DNA from: Lonicera japonica
Taxonomy: Eukaryota; Streptophyta; Magnoliopsida; Dipsacales; Caprifoliaceae
Length of the DNA stretch: 64,000 nucleotides
Direction of reading: 5' to 3'
Assembly: GCA_021464415.1 (NCBI GenBank)
Contig: CM038468.1
Coordinates: forward strand, 42,781,001-42,845,000
The translations under genes and the position numbers were made by a program. The notes below the pieces were generated by a model. The model was not told the DNA's origin. It worked only from the letters and a program-made list of their open reading frames with translations, and did no database searches. Below, one piece after another: positions 49,304 to 61,173 of this stretch; the stretch's first letter is position 1, and the number at the start of each line of letters is the position of its first letter.

Positions 49304-50205
49304 GTGGTGGTCAGTTCAACGCCAACGAGTTTATCTCTCTAAATCTAGCTTTGAATATGGGTATTAGGGGAACAACGGTGGGCGTTGGTTCAACATCAGC
49401 AAGTTTCTCTTTCTAAATCTAACTTTTAATTTAGGTTTTTGGTAACCGTCAGTGTTGGTTGATTCAATGGCGGCGGTGGTCGCCAATGATAATGTTCAAT
49501 ACTTGTTGTACCTATTCTTAAAAAGAAAAAAAGAAGAAGCAATCCGACATGGCTCACTAAAATACTCGCTACAATTAACAAGGTAGTTAGTAGCTGAAAC
49601 ATTTTTGTGTGAAATAGCACACTCTTAACACATCCATTTGAGCAATTTTTTAGTGTTTACTTAAAACTTGACACTGACAAAAGATCATTAGCATCTCCAT
49701 TGGAGATGCTCTAACACACACCCATTTTAGGGTAATCATATTGCCAAAGCAAGATCAAAGTGGGCTACTTTAGTTGGTAAGACACCGATCTGAATTTATG
49801 AAAGATAATGACTTTGAGTTTCATTAAAGGGTAGTTGGGATTTTTGTTATTATTGTAGTAAATGGAAGACACTTAAATTTCACCTTTTAATAATAAAAAA
49901 AAATATTACTAAAGCAATATTCTTTTTGCTAGAGTTTAGTATTGCTTTGAAAAGTTATATTATATACTTCTAAAGTTATACATTGCTATGACAATATAAG
50001 TAAGGGTAATTTTGTTTCTATATGTGATTTCTTGCTATGACATGTTTCTAAAGTTATACATTACTCGTTGACAAAAGATATTTCATTGTTGTATGGTTAA
50101 ATTAATATAATTCTAAGGTCTATATTTTGATCAATTAACTATATTCTAAAAGTTAATTAATAAAGTGTTTTTAATAAAAGTTTTTAAAAAGGGACAATTA
50201 AAAAA
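49304..50205. other. Intergenic sequence with a short tandem duplication
   Basis: A roughly 75-base unit (GGTTCAAC-TCA-CAAGTTT, CTCT-TCTAAATCTA) occurs twice at about 49312-49440. At 49685-49711 CATCTCCATTGGAGATGCTC followed by TAA resembles a PIF/Harbinger right end. Left-end-like GAGC(A/T)T-TCTC/A-AAT motifs preceded by TAA stand at 46555 and 46670. Whether these pair across 3 kb cannot be decided. Confidence 0.4.
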
Positions 50206-50842
50206 AGGTCTCATTAGAGAAAGATTTTTACACTAAAGCCAATGAATAATTTTTTTGAAAATAAAGGGCCTATTTTTTATTTTATTGATAATATGACATG
50301 TGTTTTTTTTTCATTGTAAAATGACATCCCAACCCATAAAATAAACTAAAAAAATACCAATATGCATTAAAATATGGACTGCAATATGAACTTTGCAGTC
50401 CATATTTCACTACAATATGAACTTTGCAGTCCATATTTCACTGCAATATGAACTTTGCAATCCATATTTTTGGTGCAAAGTTCATATTGCAGTCCATATT
50501 TTACTGCAATGTGAACTTTGCAGTCTATATTTCTAGTGCAAAGTTTAAATTACAGTCAATATTTCACTGCAATATGAACTTTGCAGTTAATATTTTACTG
50601 CAATATGAATTTTGCAGTCCATATTTTTTGTGCAAATTTTATAAAGAGGGGTAGTTTAGGTAATATATAACATGTTTTTATTAATTAAATGATATTTAAA
50701 TTTATTCAAATACCTTCATTTAAAATATAAAACAAAATATGCCCCTTACACCAATTACCAATTAAAAATGGGTCATTCATTCAAAAAAATATTATTCATT
50801 GGATTTTTGGTAAAAATCAATGTATAATAAGACCTTCTACCT
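50206..50842. mobile_element. MITE-like element containing a tandem array
   Basis: AGGTCTCATTAGAGAAAGAT then CCAATGAATAAT at the left pairs with the inverted right end (AGGTCTTATTATACATTGAT then CCAATGAATAAT). The arms are about 45 bases. The target duplication is not clear. The interior holds the array at 50372-50640. Confidence 0.55.
50372..50640. repeat. Tandem and inverted array of a ~39-bp unit
   Basis: The unit ACTGCAATATGAACTTTGCA then GTCCATATTTC is repeated about seven times. Some copies are inverted (for example TGCAAAGTTCATATTGCAGT at about 50475). Several copies contain the near-palindrome TGCAATATGAACTTTGCA. Confidence 0.85.
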
Positions 50843-51627
50843 AATTTCTAGTTTTAAAAAACACTCAACACAAATTAGGAAACAAATAAATATGGAAGTA
50901 AATTGATTAGGAATCCAAATTAAAAATAAAATATACAATTATAAATCAGTTTTAACTGGTGGATATATTTCTTAATTTTTAAAATGGTAATCTTTCATTA
51001 AAGTTGGTTTAAAATTTTCATTAATTAAGGTGGATTAATTGCAAGAAGTTGTGGATATAAGTGAAACCACCCTATAAGTAATTGCATTGGTAATAATGCC
51101 ACCCTTATTTTATACGTCCATCTCATCTTTCTTTCTGCTCAACTTTTTTAAAAAACTTAGGAACAATATAACTTTAAATCCAAAAATTAAATAATAATAT
51201 TACGCACAGAAAAATTTCTTACAAAACCATTGAATATTACAAATAACAATATATTCTATTTGTGTCTATTTCATTGATCCATTCAAATTTTACACCCGAA
51301 TGCCATTGGAACACAAATGAACGTGTATATAAGTTATGTGTAAATCTACTTTACACATAGAATTTTACACAAAAAATATATATAACCTTTTGAAATACTC
51401 TAAATACGTCTTCAAAAAAGTAATCGTTTAGCCGGCCATAGCACAAAATTGGTGTTGAATTTTATACGGCACTAGCGTATTTAAATTAATAGTGATTCAA
51501 CGATTTGAGAAATTATACCATATGCTTTTATTTAAGTCACTTTTGTTTAGGCTCTCAGATATAAAATAATTTTCAGAAACAATTTATCACAAAGGAACCT
51601 GGTTAACCTCTCTCTAATACTTTATGT
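50843..51627. other. AT-rich intergenic sequence
   Basis: Nothing recognised. It ends at the target duplication of the next element. Confidence 0.5.
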
Positions 51628-51961
51628 ATTTGCACTAGGGGTGGGTTCGGTTCAGTAACTGAACCGAATGAGATAATACCGAACCGAACCGAAGATTTCG
51701 GTAATGCAAAATCAAGAACCGATCCCGTACCGAATTAAAGTCGGTAACCGATGTTGTGGTAACCGAAATTTCGGTTTGGTATAAATAAAATTTCGGTAAT
51801 ACCGAAAATCCTACATTTCTTAATTTGGGCAACTAAGCAAATTGCCAAATTCTACATTTCTTAATAGGCAGCAATGCAGCATTATACACAGCCATTGAGC
51901 CACACACATTGACACACACATACAAAGGCACGAAGCCACAAAGGCACAAAACAATTAAATA

Positions 51962-52497
51962 AGCCTGGGACCGGTCCGGTTATTTAAAAAATTTTGAGGA
52001 ACCATTAATCGAACCGGTTCTATGTTAACGATTCGGTTCTACCTATAAAAAAGTGAAGAACCGGTTTAAGAACCGAACCGGTTCTAACGATTCGGTTCTT
52101 CCGGTTTATCGGTTAACTGTCAACAAGATAAAAATCGATTCTTTAATGGTTATTGGAAAGAACCGGTTTATTGGTTAACTGTTAACAAGAAAAAAACCGA
52201 AAAAACCGAAATATTAATGGTCATTAGAAAGAAATAACGGTTCCTTAATGGTTCTAACAGTTCCTTAACGGTTCTAACGGTTCAGTTCCTAAGCAATTTA
52301 GAAGGAAAATTTAATAACGGTTCCTTAACGGTTATTAAAAAGAAATTATGTCAAGAACCGTTAACCGAACCGTTAACAACCTCGAGGAACCGAACCGATA
52401 ACAAAAATTTCCTATTTTCCAAGAACCGAACCGAACCGGGTTTTATCGGTTCGATCCGGACCGGTTCTCCGGTTCTCGGTTCTAAATTCCCAGCCGT
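51962..52497. mobile_element. Nested element inside the 51.6 kb hAT
   Basis: ACAATTAAATA occurs at 51951-51961 and 52498-52508, a perfect 10-11 base flanking duplication. The left end A(A)GCCTGGGACCGG and the inverted right end ACGGCTGGGAATTTAG match partly. The inside is built of GGTTCTAACGGTTCCTTAAC-type repeats. The duplication length suggests a Mutator-like rather than a hAT element. It inserted after its host element. Confidence 0.7.
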
Positions 52498-52539
52498 ACA
52501 ATTAAATAGAGACTAGCAGACTGCTGGCAGCCCACACAC

Positions 52540-52700
52540 AGGCACACAACATGACAGCAGTACACACAGCAGCACGCAACAGTACACACAGCAACACGCA
52601 GCAGTACACATCCAGCACCCAGCACCAGCACCCAGCAGTACAGCACACAGCACACAGCAGCACATCAGCGCGCACAGCACACACATCACACTCAAGCACT
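52540..52700. repeat. CAGCA/CACA-rich minisatellite
   Basis: Degenerate runs of CAGCA, CACACAGCA and CAGTACA in the hAT interior. The cysteine-rich frame on the opposite strand is a by-product. Confidence 0.85.
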
Positions 52701-53061
52701 CAGCAGCAGATGTGGAAGGGAGAGCGCAGGAGAGAGCCAAGTGTGGAGGGGTGGAGGAGATACTGAGAGTTAAAGTGTTAAACTGTGAAGTGTGAACTGT
52801 GAAGTGAACAAGTGAGTCGTGAGTCTCGTGACTACATAAGCTGAAGGAATGGAACCTTTTTTTTAAAAAAAAAATATTTCGGTTCGGTTCGATTTTACCG
52901 AACCTTCTACCCGACATACCGTTTTCTACCGTTTAATTTTCGGTAACCGAAATTCGGTTACCATATAAATCCGGTTCGGTTCGGTATTTTTTACACAGCA
53001 ACTCGGTTTTTTCGGTTCGCTTTTCGGTTTTTCGGTAAAAAATGCCAGCCCTAATTTGCAC

Positions 53062-54341
53062 CATCAGCAAACACAAAGAAAAGGTGATTAAAAAGGCCAT
53101 TTGTCACAAAATAAAAATTATCGTTAACAGTACAATTAAGAAGTGAGCATATTTTCTCTACAAGTCTTGGACATTATATGTCTATGCTATTGTCTCAGTT
53201 GCACGGATCGTGTCAGGTCTTATAAGATGAGAAACTATCAATTAAGTACTCGGACGAGTAACAAATCAAGTGAAAAAAATCATACAAGAACACGATTCGT
53301 TATTTTATAAAGTAACAGTACACATGACCCATTTTATCCGATAAGCTAACGGGTTGATTCAGGTAAACCTGATAACTTGACACAATTAACTCGAAAATAA
53401 TATAAATATGCTTCAAACAAGTAATGGGTTTTTAACGGGTCTTTACAAGTTCAACTTGTAAACATGAACACAATTTGCTATCAAGCCATGTTTTATCATG
53501 TCCACCTAATAGTGAACTGAACCCGATAAAAGTTTATCCATTAACAAGCTAATAATTTTGTGCCAGGTCGTATAATTGTATTGTGTCCGAATTAACCATG
53601 AGTAAGTAGCAACATACATTGGTTTACATCTTTGGGAAGAGAGTTCCAGCCACTCCATCTCCTCTTCCTTAGCTTCGACCAGATATGCATTGAATATTCA
53701 CAACAATCTCATCAAATAGATAACATCATACATTTCTTCCCAATAGGCCATGATCAACCCTTTCGCTTCTCTATTTTTTTTTTTTAACAATCTTCAAGTT
53801 TCATCACCCTTTTATAGATTAGTTCCCTTCATGTACACTACAAAAAATGGCTTTTGCTGGCACTTGTTTTTCTGCTTCACAAGTAAATACCGGGAAAAAT
53901 GTTTTGATACAAGCGGTGATAAACCCAATGTTCAAGGGGGACTCGAACTCAACCCACTGACACACTTTCACAACATTTATCAGGAAAGCTAATCATAAAT
54001 TATTCTCTCATTGCTGTCAAATTAGTCAAGCTTAAGAGCCATATTTGCCAAAAGCCCACTTGTCCTAGAGTCATAAAACTATAATTAATATATTTAACTT
54101 TCCAAATTAATCAACACATCTAAATGAACTACCTTCACCTTTATATAATTTACTTAATTTTCAAGAGAGTTGTCCACTCATAAAAGATATGTTGCAAGTG
54201 GAAATTGAGTTGCATACAAGAAGAAACGAGAGGTTTGGGGCGGATCAAAAGAAAATCATTCCTCTCGATTCTTCATTTTCATGGTCATTTTAAGTTTCAA
54301 CTCTTTTTCACTTTTGCGCATGTATATCTTCTTTTTGCGTC
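53062..54341. other. 3' flank of the chloroplast RNP gene
   Basis: No coding sequence recognised. The part adjoining 54342 is presumably the 3' untranslated region of the gene on the minus strand. Confidence 0.5.
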
Positions 54342-57300
54342 TTACTGTCGCTTCCCTTGTGCTAGGCTAACACGCAATGGTCGTCCTTCTACTTCCTGAA
54401 AAAAACCAAAAAGATGTTAAAAGACTTTAAACAATGATCCAGCTGGTACATGGGACTTACTACTATGCGCATTAGATACATAAAAGACTATTTGCAAACC
54501 ATTTAAGAGTTTAATATGTGTGTATGCCTAGCAATGGTGTTGGTTCTGAGATCTATTTGATCTTATAGGAAATTCGAAAATAGGGTGCTTTTTATGCAGC
54601 CTAAAGTTGCACCAGCTTGTTTTTTCAGTATTTCTAGCTCAAGTCACTAGTTAAGCTATTGCAAACAAGGGGCATAAATTGGTCATATTTTTGCCTCTGA
54701 AGTCTAAATGGAGTTTCATTCCAAAGTTAGAGGTGCTAAATAGCGTTTATCTTTTAAAATAATTAGAAGTAAGGTTTGAATTTCCGGTATTAGTTGCTAA
54801 GAAGTTGGCATATTTCTGAAGTAAAGTCTAAAAGTGGCCTATTCAAAAATTACATTCTAAAAAAAATAAGTCAAAACTTTAGAATCAGATTTCAGACTTC
54901 AAATTCAAACAAATGAACAAACCGGATCTTAGAGTAGAGTGTTTAAAAAAGTTGGCCTCCAAATGAATTGAGGGAACCGAGGACCTTGTATAGTTGCCCA
55001 CTCGCCCAATGTGGCCGGTATCCAAGAATTGATGCATAGATGAGAGAGAGAGATTACCTTTCCATTAAGAGATTGAAGGGCAGTTTCCATCTCTTCTTTA
55101 GTAGGATAGCAAACAAATCCATAACCGCGAGACCTTCCTGTTTCCCCATCATACAAAACCCTAGCTCCAACTACATTCCCATATTCTCCAAACACCTCTG
55201 TCAAAGTCTCAGAAGTAACTGACCATGCTAAATTCCCTATAAATAGCTTGTATTCTGTTTCTGGATACAATGGCTCTTTTGCTCTTGGCTTGTCTGCTAA
55301 ATTCACCCTCAATGTTCTACCTCCATATTCCTATAAAACCCACAAACATTACACATGTCATTTATTTATATGTATGAGCGTAAAACGGTAGATATTTGTC
55401 ACTCTGTTTAGTTCCTTCAAAACTTAATACTCGTGTAAATTGTTTCTGATGTATCATGCCAGTAAAAAGTGTTTTGGTGGCCAATAGATTGGTATCAGAA
55501 TGATGAAAAAGTAACTCTTACTTCGCTTAAACTAAGGCGGAGTTTGTGGTGCTATGAAAACAGAGTGACCACACAGTAAATCTAGACTGTTCATTTATAT
55601 TTGTGTTTGGCGAGAGGTCATTTAAATAGAAACTATTTGTCAAAATCTAAATCATCTAATTTTAAATCAAAAGTCCAGATTTCTTTAACTCATCACTTAA
55701 GAGGAGCGTGATGCAGCCGGGTATGTGGAACATCAACTACTCTATAGATTTGAAACACAATGTGGAGATAGTTTCATTTACAATGTCAACCAAACGCAGT
55801 TTTCTACATTTGTCCCTCAAAAAGTGTCACGGTCAAGAACTTTTTCACAAACTTTTTGAAATTACCTGGACTGAACACTAAACATGTATTCATACAAAAG
55901 ATTGCGAACTATTCAATTATTCTGATTTCCATTTTAATAACCCGTAAATTCGTTCGAGCTTAAGAGCAAAGTGCAGAGAGGTTCCTACGCTTTTGTCGAG
56001 ATTTTCGATGACGGCGTTGCAATCTTCAACAGTACTCATTGTGACAAATGCAAATCCTCTGCTTTTTCCAGTGGTCCTATCATACAGTACCTAAACCCAT
56101 TTGAAATGGTTAGTAATCTCTCACAAGAAGAAAAAGAAAGAACAAATAAGTCATTTTATATGCTATAATGCATATTAGATTATGATTCAAGAATCTTTAG
56201 ACTTTAGGAGATGCTAATAAGATATACTCCATCTGTCCGAAATAAAAAGTTCAATTTAACTTTAACCCATTTTTAAAAATTCATTAATTTCATCGGAATC
56301 AATAGCTAAAAACAAAATTTATTTGATTGTAAAATTTAATATATTGATTATGTTTCAAAAATAAAAGGATTCGTAATTTATCAAACTCACACTAAACAAT
56401 TAACATTAATCTTGTACACTTACCATGGCTTTCTAATATAATAATCTAAACATCACATTACCGAGCAGTGAAGCAGATCTCGAAAAAATGATTCTTTATT
56501 TCTTTGCCAGATTTGTTTCATGATGAAGAAATATAAAAAGCATAGCACATTTACAATGCGCTGCAGTGAAATAACATATTTGTTATTCAAGCACAAAACT
56601 TTATCATGAATATTTGAAATATTTGCAAGCCCAAGAGCTTTTACTCGAAGTGGCTCGGTCTAATTTTCAACTTGGGAGGTTGTGAGTTTTATTCCGTTTC
56701 TTGCCGGATTTTTATTATTTTTAAAAGAAGAGACTTTAGACTTTATTTTCAAAACAATTTTTTTTTCTTGCCTAAATTGATTCTCTGTGCACGTAATGTG
56801 TGCAATTTAGATAAGCTATTAATTTGGAATTAAGAATAGAAAGAATACATATTTTAACACAGAAGTAGTGGTCACTTAAGAGGGAAATTTAATCGAAAAT
56901 AAAATAAATACCTCAACTAGCTCTGGACTACCATACTCTTGTATGATCCCAGCAAGCTGAGCGCTATCACAATGATAAGGCAAATTCCCAAAATAAAGCT
57001 TTGTATTCACCCCACCAGTACTATGAACATCATCCTCACCCTCTCCTCCACCAGGAACCTCCTCTTCTGCCTTCTCCTCCGCCACTCCCTCCTCCTCGGG
57101 CGACACCGGAGTCGTTAAGGCTGCCTCTTCCTGGGCCACTGCAGCTGATATCCTCGGGGCCCACCATTTCCTAGAGCTGGACCCAACTGAGATTGGTTCA
57201 ATTATTCCAAGAAAGTGGGAATTGATGGATGCAACTTGTAGTTGTACTCTTGTGGATGTGGCTCTAAGGTGGGAGTCAGTGTACAAGCTTTTGGTGCACT

Positions 57301-57361
57301 TTAGGCTTTGTATGGAGGTGGAGAATGATGAGCCTATGGCGGCGGCTGCTGTGGCTGCCAT
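54342..57361 (-). CDS. Chloroplast-type ribonucleoprotein with two RRMs (33 kDa-like)
   Basis: Four exons (5' to 3': 56912-57361, 55989-56090, 55058-55330, 54342-54395) join in frame with GT-AG introns into 292 residues. Residues 1 to about 75 are rich in Ala, Ser, Thr and basic residues with few acids, as in a chloroplast transit peptide. Residues 76-118 are acidic (EEEGVAEEKAEEE). RRM1 (about 121-193) has RNP2 LYFGNL and RNP1 RGFAFVTM, and the STVEDCNAVIENLD helix common in this family. RRM2 (about 212-290) has RNP2 LFIGNL and RNP1 RGYGFVCY. The protein ends LRVSLAQGKRQ. Acidic region plus twin RRMs is the plan of nuclear-encoded chloroplast RNPs, which in the family bind, stabilise and help edit plastid mRNAs. 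Import into plastids is inferred. An Au-like SINE lies about 520 bases upstream. Confidence 0.92.
56225..56375. mobile_element. Possible truncated Stowaway-like end
   Basis: In intron 1 of the chloroplast RNP gene, TACTCCATCTGTCCGAAATA resembles the plant Stowaway tip (TACTCCCTCCGTCC). No matching right end was found, so this is either a truncated copy or chance. Confidence 0.3.
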
Positions 57362-57866
57362 GTTGCCGGAATATGGTAGTTGTAGTGATGACGGCGGTGG
57401 TGGTTGTGGTGCTTTTTTGAAGGTATGGGAGAAGTGTAAAGGAAAGAAGGGGATGGACTTGTATCCACTGATCGAGATTGGTAGAGATACAAAGAGGGAT
57501 AAGGTTTGGGACCCACATGGGGATTTTTGAGGTGGTGATGTTTTTTATTGCTTTTTATGAGTTTTGGTTTGAAATTTGCACTTTTTCATTTCATTATATT
57601 TTGGCCTCTTGCATTCCCACATTGGAGTTTCTTATTAATAATCCTTTACTATTTTATAATGAAAACATAATGGGCACTTAACTTGTGTAGCAAAAATATC
57701 CTTAATTTGGAGATTAATTGCTAATAATCTCAAAAGAAACGCAAATAAACTTGATGGAAAATATATCGGTAACTTTTATCAACCCAAGTTTTTAATATCT
57801 AATTGTTACCTATATTATACAAAGTGAACAACAAATTTTACATTAGATTATCGAAAATTCTGTTAC
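57362..57866. other. Upstream region of the chloroplast RNP gene
   Basis: About 500 bases between the start codon (minus strand) and the SINE. They include a GGTGGT-rich leader-like stretch (57385-57415 on plus). No motif can be assigned with confidence. Confidence 0.45.
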
Positions 57867-57880
57867 AATTTTATATTTTC

Positions 57881-58083
57881 TTTTTTTTTTTTTTTTTTTT
57901 GGTTCCCCACGGGGTGTCCGGGCCAGCTTTCGCGCACCTCGACTAATCCCCGCTCGCGGTTCGTGGCTGCCGCTGGCCAAGCATTATTTTGACAACGCCG
58001 GGGTTCGACCTTGGGAGCTCCAAGTCGACCCAAGGTTGTCCCAGTGGCAGCCTTATACCACTGGGCCAAGAGGCTTGGTTTAT
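57881..58083 (-). mobile_element. Au-like SINE with perfect 14-bp duplication
   Basis: On the minus strand the head (from about 58083) contains an A box, TTGGCCCAGTGGTATAAGG, and a B box, GGTCGAACCCC. The core GGGGATTAGTCGAGGTGCGC with GGCCCGGACACCCC follows. This is the conserved 3' domain of Au and related angiosperm SINEs. A 20-base poly(A) tail (T run at 57881-57900 on plus) ends the element. AATTTTATATTTTC occurs exactly at 57867-57880 and 58084-58097. Length about 200 bases. Perfect flanks and a pure tail suggest a fairly recent LINE-driven insertion. Confidence 0.93.
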
Positions 58084-58097
58084 AATTTTATATTTTC

Positions 58098-58426
58098 AGT
58101 TTTACATTTTGAAGCTTTTATTTTTATTTTTCCTACAAGAAATTTTTTATTTTGCTAATACAAGAATTTAAAAGTATGACATAAATAATGAATTGAATTC
58201 CTGTTGTGCCATAATTTTTAACCACTGAATCACTTGTTACTCTTTTTAGACGTTCTTATATTTAAATTACATATAAGCAAACAAAGATAGTATTTGAAAA
58301 TAACATGATTCCCCTAAAAATTAATATTCTTGTAAAGTTTTAGTCTTTTTCTTAGGTACTAAAAAATACATTTCTTTTGTCGAATAGAGAGCAAAACATG
58401 TAATGATTGGATTTTATTGATGGAGT
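58098..58426. other. Intergenic sequence before the PPR relic
   Basis: Nothing recognised. It would have been the 5' flank of the PPR gene. Confidence 0.45.
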
Positions 58427-58481
58427 ATGTTTTCCATTTGTCATCCTATTCAAGCACTTAAACTCGCCTATACGTTCTCTC

Positions 58482-58722
58482 TAGGGGTGTTCAAAAATCG
58501 AACCGGACCGGACTGGACCGAAAAACCGATTAAACTGGACCGGAAAATGGACCGATTTGGTCCGGACCATTTGAATTCGGTCTGGTTCGGTCCAAATTTT
58601 AAAGGACCGAAGTGGTTCGGTCTGGTCTTCGGTCTTAAATTTTAATACTTTGGTTGGACAGGACCGGACCGGTATTACTTTATATATATATATATATATA
58701 TATATAATATGGTAAGTTCCTG

Positions 58723-58761
<39 letters not shown>

Positions 58762-61173
58762 TTAAATATATATATATATGTGTGTGTTAAAGCTATATAT
58801 TTGTAGGCATTAATAGATTTACTTAACAAACGTGTGAGTGTAATTTCCAAAATATAATGCGAGATATCTCATTATTTATATTGGAATGAGATTAATTTCA
58901 TTCAAAAATTTAATTATTTTTAATCATAAACTCCTACAATATAAGAACAATTGTCCATTAAAAATGCAGACCGACCATTTCCAAACAAATGCAAAGGCTA
59001 GTTATTGTAACTTCAAAAGATGCACCAAGGGTATTTATGACTCTCCTAAAACTGGTATGGTATCCGGTCTGTTTTCTTGTGGAAAGTTTTAAGAGTACCG
59101 TTAAATAATTAATTACCATAATAAAAATAAATAATTTGTCATTTCTGTTGGTCGGAAAACAACCCTAAAGGAGGGGTGAATAGGGTTTTTAAAACTAAAT
59201 GCGGAATTTAAAAATCTTTTCAAAAAGTTTAAGTAAAACAATTTACTTAACAAATATATCAAGGAATGTAAGCAAATAAACAATCAAGCACAAGAGAAAA
59301 TAATTAAGCAATCTCAAGCAATAACAAAACAATCAATAATAAAGAGATTGAGTTAGAAAGATTGAACCAATTTGAAGTCTAAGACGTTTTGTCCACACAG
59401 TTTTGGTTTACCAAACCATAATCCGCGCTCGGTTAGTTCCCCGAGAATTTTCACTAATTCCAATCTCCTTCCGGGTGAAGATCAAACCACTACAAGTGTT
59501 GTTGTCTCACTACACTCTTTACAAATATTGCTTGACCACAATATTCTCACAAGAATATCTCTCTTGCTAACCTTGTGAGATTTACCTCTCACGATATCTA
59601 AACAAGAATTTACCTCCTTGTTTTTCCTATGAGATTTACCTCTCACAATTTGAATATAAAAGTTTGATGATTCACACCAATTTACAATAACTCTCTCAAG
59701 TGTTTGTAGAATACAATTTAACCTCACACTATAGTTATCTTGAATGATCAATATGATATAGCTCAAATAAAAGATGATTGATCAAAAATAATTTCTTGAA
59801 TCTTTGAATAATGAAGAATAGAGTATGAGAGTGATTCAAGGTGTGTAAAATGAGTCTTGGAAGTCATATTTATAGTCCCAAAAGTGATATAGCCGTTTGA
59901 GAGGTTTGGTGGAAGTTTTGTACCAAAAATAGTAAAAAATTAGAAATTCAACGGCTATATTCAGGTCATCAGTTGATTGAGCAAGGCTCCTTAGTCGACT
60001 GAGTGACCATCAGTCGACTGAGCAAACCCATCAGTCGACTGATGACCTCTGCTGGTCAGTTTAGATAGATAGCTGCAGACAACAAATTTTTCCCGATTTG
60101 TTTTGATCATATCTCATTATCCAGCCGTTGGAACTTGATGAAATTTTGGATATAAGTACTATAATGTGTAAAATAACTAATGTCCAAATTTCATAATGAT
60201 CGGAGTCCGGGAAGGCCTCCTTCAAACCGTTAGATCAAAACTGCGCAAAAACGGAGTGAATCTAGAAAGGAAAAAAATAAACATTTTTGCAATTAAGTTC
60301 CAAAATCAATTTTGATGCTTGGGATAGGTCAAATATATTATCCTAAGACACCTATTTTCATGAGAGCTCAAAATATGCTCAAATCAATTTAATATGAAAT
60401 TATTTGAAAACCAGTTTTTGCAAGAATGGTGTTTTCAAAGAAATTTTGATTCAAACTGATTTTGATCAATCTAACAATGATGTAAGTTCATATTTGAGCT
60501 ATATAATCAATCAATTAAGAAACTTTACATTAATCCTAAACAAACACTCAATTACCGAATAAGTGAGTCTTCGAATGCTTCGATTTGTTTATTCAAATTG
60601 ATTCTTCACTTGAAGCTTTTCCCTTGAAGCTTTAGTATATGATCTTTGATTTTTTATGCTTCATGAAATGCATTGCTAGCTTGTGAGTGATGATATTGAT
60701 CTTCTTGTCTTGTCCAACGCTTGTAGAAGAATGATCTTGATTCGGATAGATCGGTTTTAGTCCAATGCTTCGTTGACTTGATCGGATATTGATTGAATGA
60801 TCCTTGTCAAACTTCCTTTGAGCAATCATGCTATTCTTGATTTTCCAAATAAGAAATCTATAATCTTAAATCAAGAACATGTTAAATTACACATGATTGA
60901 TTTATTGTTATTATCAAAATAAGATTAAGACCTTCAAGGTCAACAATTTCGATTAGTTTGGTAAATAACAATAAATTGTACATAATACAACTCTTGCGCC
61001 AAAAAAAAAAAGCATAAACCGAATGGACCGACCGGAACCGGACCGGTCTAGTTTGGTCCGGTCTTAACATTAATTTCGGTCCGATCCGGTCTTCGAATTA
61101 TTAGGACCGAAATATCCGGTCTAGTCCGGTCCTTTACAATTCAATCCGGTTAACCGGACCGTGCGCACCTCTA
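58482..61173. mobile_element. hAT element inserted in the PPR frame
   Basis: The left end TAGGGGTGTTCAAA and the inverted right end TAGAGGTGCGCACGG share TAG-GGTG. GTTCTCTC occurs exactly at 58474-58481 and 61174-61181. Each end has dense GGACCGG/CCGGTCC repeats (58500-58680 and 61015-61160), typical hAT subterminal motifs. No transposase. The span is enlarged by a solo LTR (59146-60945). Without it the element would be about 890 bases. A long TA microsatellite lies at 58680-58790. Confidence 0.92.
59146..60945. mobile_element. Solo LTR nested in the hAT element
   Basis: It starts TGTTGGTCGG and ends GGTCAACA, so it has TG...CA ends inside a TGTTG/CAACA inverted repeat. ATTTC stands directly on both sides (59141-59145 and 60946-60950), a perfect 5-base duplication. 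The length is 1800 bases, with no internal domain and no second LTR. This is the product expected from recombination between two LTRs. Near-palindromic CAGTCGACTGA motifs repeat around 59965-60050. The TGTTG tip and length suit a copia-type element, but the family is not known. Confidence 0.88.

Larger units (their letters stand above)
51636..53053. mobile_element. hAT non-autonomous element with perfect 8-bp duplication
   Basis: The left end TAGGGGTGGGTTCGG and the inverted right end TAGGGCTGGCATTTT share the TAGGG-TGG tip. ATTTGCAC occurs exactly at 51628-51635 and 53054-53061. Both ends carry many GGTTCGGTT/AACCGAAC repeats within about 180 bases, the clustered subterminal repeats typical of hAT transposase binding. 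No transposase. A second element (51962-52497) is nested inside. Confidence 0.88.

Noticed and set aside
52502..52917. Cysteine-rich reading frame on the minus strand
   Set aside because: It is the shadow of a CAGCA/CACA minisatellite. There is no signal peptide or conserved spacing.
57222..57530. 102-residue plus-strand frame at the start of the chloroplast RNP gene
   Set aside because: Antisense to exon 1, which has the start codon, transit-like leader and RRM1.
58427..58645. 72-residue standalone frame ending in GPDW/GPK-rich sequence
   Set aside because: Chimeric reading: PPR start running into the hAT terminal repeats.
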